Shown piece after piece: positions 24,239 through 28,913 of a stretch of 28,913 nucleotides of DNA. Numbering within the stretch: the first letter of the stretch is position 1; each line of letters begins with the position of its first letter. The position numbers were made by a program, and so were the translations under genes. Under the pieces are notes generated by a model. That model had not been told where the DNA came from, ran no database searches, and saw only the letters and a list, made by a program, of their open reading frames with translations. The stretch comes from an uncultured Clostridia bacterium (GTDB lineage: Bacteria > Bacillota > Clostridia > TANB77 > CAG-508), in assembly GCA_947627785.1 (NCBI GenBank), contig CANQXC010000002.1, forward strand, positions 1-28,913, read 5' to 3'.

Positions 24239-24481
24239 ATGAAAATAACATTATTAAAAGGTTCAAATGACACAAAAAGCTTTAAAATATTTGAAAGCTT
24301 CGGAGCAAATGTACAAAAAATAGATGATTTAGAAAAAACAGATGAAAAAATAAAAGAACTAATAAATAACGATTACAGAACAATAATTATGACAAATGAG
24401 GTAGCCGGATTTTCAGAAAGCATAATAAAAAAATATAGCAAAACAAATGAAATAAAAATTATAATAGCACCTCCTAGATAA
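24239..24481 (+). CDS. Small protein, possibly V-ATPase subunit F-like fold
   Basis: An 80-residue soluble protein of unknown function. The alternating hydrophobic strands and helices ('MKITLLKG', a helix, 'DYRTIIMTNEVAG', a helix, 'IKIIIAPPR') recall the Rossmann-like V/A-type ATP synthase subunit F, in which an 'IIF.TEE.A' strand-helix precedes a 'P.I..IP' strand. Subunit F is usually about 100 residues and lies in an ATP synthase operon; no such operon is seen here. The similarity is by eye and could be superficial. The start is set by AGGTGAT 6 bases upstream, which is buried in a hairpin. It lies between spoIIE and the spoIVF-like genes, so a sporulation link is possible. Confidence 0.6.
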   Translation: MKITLLKGSNDTKSFKIFESFGANVQKIDDLEKTDEKIKELINNDYRTIIMTNEVAGFSESIIKKYSKTNEIKIIIAPPR

Positions 24482-24542
24482 AATTTGCATAAAGTTAGAA
24501 AAAATGGAAAAAATTATATTAGAATAATTTTAGGAGGCACAT

Positions 24543-24881
24543 ATGAATCCAAATCAAATGAAAAATATTATTGTACTTAAGGACTTACCATCTAATTTAA
24601 TAGATGAGGCATTTGTAATCCTAAAAAGCAATAAAAAAATAAAATCGTTAGAGCGCATAGAAAAACAATCAAATAGCAAATCACAAAAACAAAATTCTAA
24701 AGATTATATAGTAAAAGAAGCGGAAATGATAATTAGTAATTATATATCAAAGGTAGAAAGCGAAAAACAAATAAAAAGTCATTCAATGAAGCAAATAGAG
24801 AATAAATATAAAAGAATGAGAAAAATAAATGTAATTTTAGGTATTATTTTGGCAATAAATATAATTTTGCAAATAATATAG
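24543..24881 (+). CDS. Small tail-anchored membrane protein, unknown
   Basis: A 112-residue protein I do not recognise. Residues 1-30 ('MKNIIVLKDLPSNLIDEAFV') look like an ordered, conserved-type segment. A Lys/Ser/Gln-rich hydrophilic helix-prone region spans about 30-90. A single hydrophobic helix (about 94-112, ending 'NIILQII') reaches the C-terminus with positive residues just before it, so the protein probably faces the cytosol and is inserted by its tail. AGGAGG (24532-24537) lies 5 bases before the ATG, an excellent start signal. The gene is 61 bases after the preceding small gene and 91 before the spoIVFA-like gene, all on the same strand. The context suggests a sporulation role, but nothing in the sequence proves it. 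Confidence 0.75.
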   Translation: MNPNQMKNIIVLKDLPSNLIDEAFVILKSNKKIKSLERIEKQSNSKSQKQNSKDYIVKEAEMIISNYISKVESEKQIKSHSMKQIENKYKRMRKINVILGIILAINIILQII

Positions 24882-24972
24882 ATAAAGCTAACAAACATTC
24901 AGTACAGTTCTAAACCTTTTATTTCAGGAATATATTTTAAAAAATGTATTTTCTAAATAAGAGGTGTTTTTT

Positions 24973-25950
24973 ATGGAAAGAGTTCTAAGTCAAGATGAAA
25001 GAATTAGAAGAGCTGAGGAAATATATGCAAAGAGAAAAATGCAAATACAAAGTAGAACAAGTGCAACTGTAAATGTGGAAGATAATAATAATAGCAATAA
25101 ATTAACAAAGAAATTAATAACTCAATTCATAATATGTGTAATTTTATACATCGCATTCTATGCACTAAAAAGTAGCCCAGATTTATTATCTCAAGATATA
25201 ATGTATAAGATATCTGATGTGTTAGAGTATGATATAAACATACAAGAATTATATAAAAATATAAATGCATATGTAAATAGTAAAACAGAAAACAAGCAAG
25301 AAAAAACAGAAGAAATAAAAGAGACAGAGCAAAATGAAAATATTGAGAACAGCAACGAAGATGATGAAAAAAAATTAGACGATATACAAAACAATGAAAT
25401 GCAAGAAGCAGAAAGTAATGTGGAACAGAACGAAGAAACAGGCTTAATAGAAGGAACTCTTTCAGCCACAGAGAACACTGCTGCAGAAGCGGAGACAGTA
25501 GAACAAACAGAAGAAAGTAGTAGCGTAAGTCAAATGCAAATAGATGCAGAATACATAAAAGCAAATTATTCTATAATAAAACCATTAGAAGGAGAAATAA
25601 CATCAAGATTTGGATTAAGAAATCCAACTGTAGCAACAGTACCAAAATATCATACAGGCATTGATATAGCAAGAGTAGTAGGAACAGTTATAACAGCAGC
25701 AATGGATGGAACAGTAGAACTTGTATCTTCACAAGGAGATTATGGAAATCACGTAAAAATAACAAATGGTGAGGTAAGTACACTATATGCACATTGTAGC
25801 AAGATATATGTAAAAGAAGGAGATAAAATAACACAAGGACAACAAATTGCAGAGGTTGGAGCAACTGGAAATGTAACTGGACCGCATTTACATTTTGAGA
25901 TAAGAAGAAATAATCAATATGTAGATCCGGACTTGATATTACAATTCTAG
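24973..25950 (+). CDS. Membrane-anchored M23 (LytM) protein, SpoIVFA-like
   Basis: A 325-residue protein with one transmembrane helix (about 48-66), a long Glu/Asn-rich linker (about 100-190) and a C-terminal LytM/M23 domain (about 205-325). The zinc-site residues are intact: 'HTGIDIA' (H-x3-D), 'LYAHCS' and 'HLHFEI' (H-x-H). The gene directly precedes an M50 protease, with only 12 bases between them. This is the B. subtilis spoIVFA-spoIVFB arrangement, in which SpoIVFA anchors and inhibits SpoIVFB at the outer forespore membrane. It could instead be a SpoIIQ-type or general cell-wall endopeptidase. A GTG at 24964 lies inside the ribosome binding site AAGAGGTG (24959-24966), so the ATG at 24973 is the start. 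Confidence 0.85.
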   Translation: MERVLSQDERIRRAEEIYAKRKMQIQSRTSATVNVEDNNNSNKLTKKLITQFIICVILYIAFYALKSSPDLLSQDIMYKISDVLEYDINIQELYKNINAYVNSKTENKQEKTEEIKETEQNENIENSNEDDEKKLDDIQNNEMQEAESNVEQNEETGLIEGTLSATENTAAEAETVEQTEESSSVSQMQIDAEYIKANYSIIKPLEGEITSRFGLRNPTVATVPKYHTGIDIARVVGTVITAAMDGTVELVSSQGDYGNHVKITNGEVSTLYAHCSKIYVKEGDKITQGQQIAEVGATGNVTGPHLHFEIRRNNQYVDPDLILQF

Positions 25951-25962
25951 GAGTTGAGAAAA

Positions 25963-26568
25963 TTGAAAATAAAAATAAATATTCAAATATTTGCAATTGT
26001 AATAATACTTATTATTGCAAAACAAATAGAAATATATGCTTGGCTAATGATATTTGCATTAATTCACGAATTAGCACATATGTTTACAGGTATATTACTA
26101 AAATTAAAGCCTAAGAGCTTAGAAATTCAGCCTTTTGGAATATGTGTTGTATTCGAAAGCTTTGAGAATACAGAAAAAAACAAAATTATAATAGCAATAG
26201 CAGGACCATTAATTAATATAATAATTGCAGTAATAGTTAGCTTTATTAATATAAAAGCAAAAGAATTAATAATAAACTGCAATATAGTCCTAGCAATATT
26301 TAATCTTTTGCCAATATATCCATTAGATGGGGGAAGAATATTAAAATCAATAATAAAAATAAAAAGCACAGATGAAACATCAGAAGATATAATAAATAAA
26401 ATATCAAATATTCTTATGATAACAATAACAATAGCATCAAGTATATTAATACTTATTTATAAAAATATAGGTTTGGTACTAATAATAGCATATTTATGGA
26501 TAATAGTTATAAAGGAAAATAATAGATATATGCTAAAAAAACGAATATATACAATGATAAACAAATAG
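25963..26568 (+). CDS. Site-2 metalloprotease, SpoIVFB-like
   Basis: A 201-residue polytopic M50 intramembrane protease. The zinc motif 'HELAH' (35-39) lies in an early membrane helix, and the third ligand is Asp122 in 'LLPIYPLDGGRIL'. 'AIAGPLINIIIA' (78-89) is the conserved central segment. In B. subtilis SpoIVFB cleaves pro-sigma-K in the mother cell; the adjacent LytM gene supports that assignment. The protein is about 85 residues shorter than B. subtilis SpoIVFB and lacks its C-terminal CBS domain. A TTG at 25954 abuts the AGGAG (25949-25953); the in-frame TTG at 25963 is 9 bases away and preferred. The SD overlaps the upstream stop codon, so the two genes are probably translationally coupled. 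Confidence 0.88.
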   Translation: MKIKINIQIFAIVIILIIAKQIEIYAWLMIFALIHELAHMFTGILLKLKPKSLEIQPFGICVVFESFENTEKNKIIIAIAGPLINIIIAVIVSFINIKAKELIINCNIVLAIFNLLPIYPLDGGRILKSIIKIKSTDETSEDIINKISNILMITITIASSILILIYKNIGLVLIIAYLWIIVIKENNRYMLKKRIYTMINK

Positions 26569-26579
26569 GCGAAAAATAC

Positions 26580-26608
26580 TTGACTTTTTATAAATTAAGT
26601 GTAAAAAT
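26580..26608 (+). promoter_or_regulatory. Possible promoter of the pilin-like gene
   Basis: TTGACT (26580-26585) matches consensus at five positions; 17 bases later AAAAAT (26603-26608) is a modest -10. Start near 26615, before GGGAGG (26628-26633). A sporulation sigma factor promoter around CATAGTA (26612-26618) is an alternative I cannot exclude. Confidence 0.35.
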
Positions 26609-26640
26609 AAACATAGTATATATATTCGGGAGGTATACAA

Positions 26641-27081
26641 ATGAAAAAAATAAATTTAAAAAATAATAGAGGAATAACAATTATACCAATAATTGTAATG
26701 ATAATTGTTATAGTATTTTTAACTAGTATTGTAGTAACAAGAATAGATATAGGGACAGATATAAGAAATTATAACTATATGCGTGCTGATATTGAGTTAT
26801 TAGAGAGTAAAATAATGGCATATTATAATGAAAATGGTGACATTCCAGTAGGAGAAAAAATTGATGATGTACAGTCATTAATAGGAGAAGAAATAAATTC
26901 AAGGGATAATAATGAATATTATATAATAGATATAAGCAAGCTATATAATATCACATTAAACTTTGGAGGAGGAGATTTATCAAACAAAGATATATATATA
27001 GTTAATGAACAATCTCATAAAGTATATTATTTAAAAGGTGTAGTATATGAAAATGAAATATATTATACAGACAGTTTATAA
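26641..27081 (+). CDS. Prepilin-like single-pass membrane protein
   Basis: A 146-residue protein with a short basic N-terminus ending 'NNRG', then a 20-residue hydrophobic helix 'ITIIPIIVMIIVIVFLTSIV', then an extracytoplasmic domain. The layout (basic leader, Gly, hydrophobic helix, then a helical spine 'ADIELLESKIMAYYNENGDIP' and beta-rich tail) copies type IV pilins and competence pseudopilins. Residues 72-76 'NENGDIP' resemble the pilin 'Y..ENG.YP' element. The usual Glu at position 5 of the mature protein is replaced by Pro, so it may not be assembled by the normal route. No prepilin peptidase, ATPase or other pilin gene is seen here. GGGAGG lies 7 bases before the ATG. The prepilin reading is by eye only. 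Confidence 0.7.
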   Translation: MKKINLKNNRGITIIPIIVMIIVIVFLTSIVVTRIDIGTDIRNYNYMRADIELLESKIMAYYNENGDIPVGEKIDDVQSLIGEEINSRDNNEYYIIDISKLYNITLNFGGGDLSNKDIYIVNEQSHKVYYLKGVVYENEIYYTDSL

Positions 27082-27113
27082 AAATAAAATTTATAAAAAA
27101 ATTAAAAAAAGTA

Positions 27114-27142
27114 TTGCATTACAAAAATAAATAGTGTATAAT
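27114..27142 (+). promoter_or_regulatory. Promoter of the LAYTG protein-sortase unit
   Basis: TATAAT (27137-27142) lies 17 bases after TTGCAT (27114-27119). Start near 27149, ahead of AAAGGAG (27162-27168). An apparent longer frame beginning at 27134 overlaps this -10 and is rejected as a start. Confidence 0.6.
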
Positions 27143-27175
27143 ATCTTCATAAAAATAAATGAAAGGAGTCTTAAA

Positions 27176-27715
27176 ATGAAAAAACTAGCAAAAATATTTA
27201 CAATAGTTGCTTTCGTTGCTGTATTAACAACAACAGTAGTTAATGCAACAGCAAGTGATGATTTAGTAGCAGCTTTATCAAAATCTTATACAGTAGGAGG
27301 AGAAACAGTTGCATTATCTGCAACAGATAAAGTAAAATTAGAGAGATACTTAGCAGATCATCCTGTAACAGAGGAAGAGAAAGATGCAATCGTAGCTAAT
27401 TTTGAAGAAGCTATTGAAATTATGCAAGCAGAAGGAATTGCTGATGTTGCAAAATTATCACCACAAGCTAAAAACAAAGTTATATCATTAGTTAAAGCAG
27501 CTGCAGGAGAAATGGACTTAACTGTAGATATTAATACAACAAACAATACAGTTAAAGTATATGACCAAAGCGGAAAATTAATAGAATCAGCTAGAGTAGA
27601 AGATGGAAAACTAGCATATACAGGAAACAATTCTTATGTATATATAGTTGCACCAGTTGTAGCAATAATTGCCATTGCTGCTGTAGTTATAGCTAGAAAG
27701 AAAGTAAATGCATAA
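27176..27715 (+). CDS. Small secreted protein with LAYTG sorting signal
   Basis: A 179-residue exported protein. The signal peptide (1-26) has a Lys-Lys N-terminus and an 'NATA' end. The mature part (27-145) has helices ('TEEEKDAIVANFEEAIEIM') and a small beta segment ('NNTVKVYDQSGKLIESAR'). The C-terminus is a typical cell-wall sorting signal: LAYTG at residues 146-150, a hydrophobic helix, and an ARKKVNA tail. LAXTG departs from LPXTG by Ala in place of Pro. AAAGGAG sits 7 bases before the ATG at 27176. The next gene, a class D sortase, starts inside the last codons of this one (overlap 27708-27715), so the two are translationally coupled and this protein is very probably its dedicated substrate. 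The mature domain is not one I recognise. Confidence 0.85.
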   Translation: MKKLAKIFTIVAFVAVLTTTVVNATASDDLVAALSKSYTVGGETVALSATDKVKLERYLADHPVTEEEKDAIVANFEEAIEIMQAEGIADVAKLSPQAKNKVISLVKAAAGEMDLTVDINTTNNTVKVYDQSGKLIESARVEDGKLAYTGNNSYVYIVAPVVAIIAIAAVVIARKKVNA

Positions 27716-28328
27716 TAGTTTTAAGAAAACAATAAAAGCAACTATTAAAACGATAATAGTTGCTTTATTATTTTCTGTCTTATTATTTTTAATCTTATTT
27801 GTAATCTTTAAAAACGAAATTAATGAGGCAATATCTACAATAGATTTAATTTCGATAAATAAGAGAGATTATGAGCCAGTAAAAATAACTATGGATGATA
27901 TAACGAAAAAAATAAGTAATTATCCAGAATATGGAACGCAATATGCTAATATAAAAATAGAAAAAATAGATGTTGATTTACCAGTATATTTTGGTGATGA
28001 TTTAGAAACATTAAAAAAAGGTGTTGGACATTCAAGTGGAAGTTATTTTCCGGGAGAAGGTGGCAGCATAATTTATATGGGTCACAATTCAAAAGATGTG
28101 TTTAGAAGATTTTCAGAATTAGAAATAGGAGATAGAATTATAGTAACTACATCATATGGACAATTTGAATACGAAATATATGATTATAAAATAATACATG
28201 AAACTGACCTAGAAGAATTGCCAATACAAAAAGAAAAAGAAATTTTAATGGTATATACGTGTTATCCACTAAATAATATAGGATATGCATATAGAAGATA
28301 TGTTGTATATGCAAATTTAGTAAAATAA
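27708..28328 (+). CDS. Class D-type sortase
   Basis: A 206-residue membrane-anchored transpeptidase that cleaves a sorting signal between Thr and Gly and joins the substrate to a cell-wall amine. One N-terminal membrane helix (about 13-34) is followed by the sortase beta-barrel (about 75-206). The catalytic residues are His126 in 'YMGHNS', Cys185 in 'VYTCYPL' and Arg196/Arg197 in 'AYRRYVV'. The 'TCYP' motif followed by 'RRYVV' and the lack of a long C-terminus point to class D, whose Bacillus and Clostridium members include sporulation-related enzymes. The ATG overlaps the stop region of the LAYTG gene by 8 bases (ATGCATAA), with only a weak ribosome binding site, so expression depends on coupling. 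IPNTG on the Cys-rich protein could be a second substrate. Confidence 0.93.
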   Translation: MHNSFKKTIKATIKTIIVALLFSVLLFLILFVIFKNEINEAISTIDLISINKRDYEPVKITMDDITKKISNYPEYGTQYANIKIEKIDVDLPVYFGDDLETLKKGVGHSSGSYFPGEGGSIIYMGHNSKDVFRRFSELEIGDRIIVTTSYGQFEYEIYDYKIIHETDLEELPIQKEKEILMVYTCYPLNNIGYAYRRYVVYANLVK

Positions 28329-28339
28329 GGGGAAGATAA

Positions 28340-28913
28340 ATGAAAACAGCAATATCATACTTACTAACAGTTATTATAGCAATTTTATTAATTGTTTTAA
28401 TAATTCTTGTTATTCTTTCTAATACAATATTAAATGTTGATTTTGTATTCGATAGATTAAAGGAAAATAACTATTATTCCTTAGTTGAAGGAAATATTAA
28501 AAGCGGATTTGAAAATTATATGAAACAATCTGGATTAGAAGAAAATGTTTTTGAAAATATATATACAGAGCAGAAAGTGAAAGAAGATATCGGTATAATT
28601 ATAAATAATATATATGGGATAGAAGAAAAAACAATTGATACTATCTCAATAAAAGAAAAATTAGAAAGTAATATAGACTCTTACTTAAAAGCAAACAATT
28701 TAAGACTAAATGAAGAAGAAAAAAAGAATATGCAGGATCTTATAGATAAAATAATTGATGTATATTATAATGAGATATCACATCCAGTATATTCAGATAT
28801 GGCAAAGAAAGTAATACCAGTAGCAAAAAATATTATTTCTAAAAGCATTCCTGTTATGGTTGGAATAATTGTAGCTTTAGTAATTATAATATTTTTAATA
28901 AATATAAAACAAA
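28340..28913 (+). CDS. Two-helix membrane protein, cut by the window edge
   Basis: The ATG at 28340 follows AAGGGGA (28327-28333), 11 bases after the sortase stop. The frame stays open for 191 codons to the end of the window, so the C-terminus is missing. An N-terminal hydrophobic helix (about 5-30, 'LLTVIIAILLIVLIILVIL') is followed by a Glu/Lys/Asn-rich, mainly helical extracytoplasmic domain (about 31-172). A second hydrophobic helix (about 173-188, 'GIIVALVIIIFLI') comes at the edge. I do not recognise the family. Its tight linkage makes it the likely third gene of the LAYTG-sortase operon, perhaps a membrane scaffold or regulator. Confidence 0.8.
   Translation, partial: MKTAISYLLTVIIAILLIVLIILVILSNTILNVDFVFDRLKENNYYSLVEGNIKSGFENYMKQSGLEENVFENIYTEQKVKEDIGIIINNIYGIEEKTIDTISIKEKLESNIDSYLKANNLRLNEEEKKNMQDLIDKIIDVYYNEISHPVYSDMAKKVIPVAKNIISKSIPVMVGIIVALVIIIFLINIKQ

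Noticed and set aside
27134..27175. Longer N-terminus for the LAYTG protein
   Set aside because: The frame opens inside the -10 element, has no ribosome binding site, and spoils an otherwise typical signal peptide.

Overview
The window is very AT-rich (about 30% GC by eye) and uses AGA and ATA codons heavily. It carries endospore genes: gpr, ytxC, spoIIE and a spoIVFA/spoIVFB-like pair. With fermentative acetate genes, strong AGGAGG-type ribosome binding sites and sortase-anchored proteins, this points to an anaerobic, spore-forming, low-GC Clostridia chromosome, perhaps an uncultured gut lineage. I see no rRNA, tRNA, CRISPR array, insertion sequence or prophage gene. No gap between genes exceeds about 265 bases.

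Layout: Bases 1-840 are the 3' end of a surface protein with DUF11-type repeats. Bases 964-3286 hold pta and ackA, the acetyl-CoA to acetate ATP-generating route, closed by a 17-bp terminator stem. After a leader that can fold in two ways comes thiN. A good promoter then starts a run of RNA and DNA maintenance genes: rnc, an Elp3-like radical SAM protein, a Sua5-type threonylcarbamoyl-AMP synthase, recD2 and recG. Bases 11608-13902 are a monocistronic gene for an extremely cysteine-rich (about 68 Cys) repeat protein with an IPNTG wall-sorting signal. Four ATTACA repeats spaced exactly 11 bp apart lie upstream of its promoter. Then comes gpr.

Bases 15038-19536 are the only minus-strand block. 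Transcribed right to left, it encodes a DUF4912 protein with a lysine-rich tail, a GH57 glucan branching enzyme, YtxC and a TraX-family membrane protein. From 19799 the plus strand resumes with gdpP (c-di-AMP phosphodiesterase) and spoIIE. The spoIIE promoter has a consensus -35 and -10 separated by 21 bp, as expected for Spo0A control. Two small unknown genes follow, then a LytM protease and a site-2 protease in the spoIVFA/spoIVFB arrangement. The right edge holds a pilin-like membrane protein, a small LAYTG surface protein, an overlapping class D sortase and a truncated membrane protein.

Four themes stand out: fermentation, tRNA/RNA and recombination upkeep, sporulation (possibly linked to storage polysaccharide), and sortase-dependent surface display. 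The ordinary genes are secure. The most interesting material is the Cys-rich repeat protein with its phased operator array, the LAYTG/sortase cluster beside the sporulation genes, the DUF4912-GH57 pair, and several RNA hairpins. Several starts are set here from ribosome binding sites rather than from the longest reading frame: the Sua5 homologue, the Cys-repeat protein, ytxC, spoIIE, both spoIVF-like genes and the LAYTG protein.
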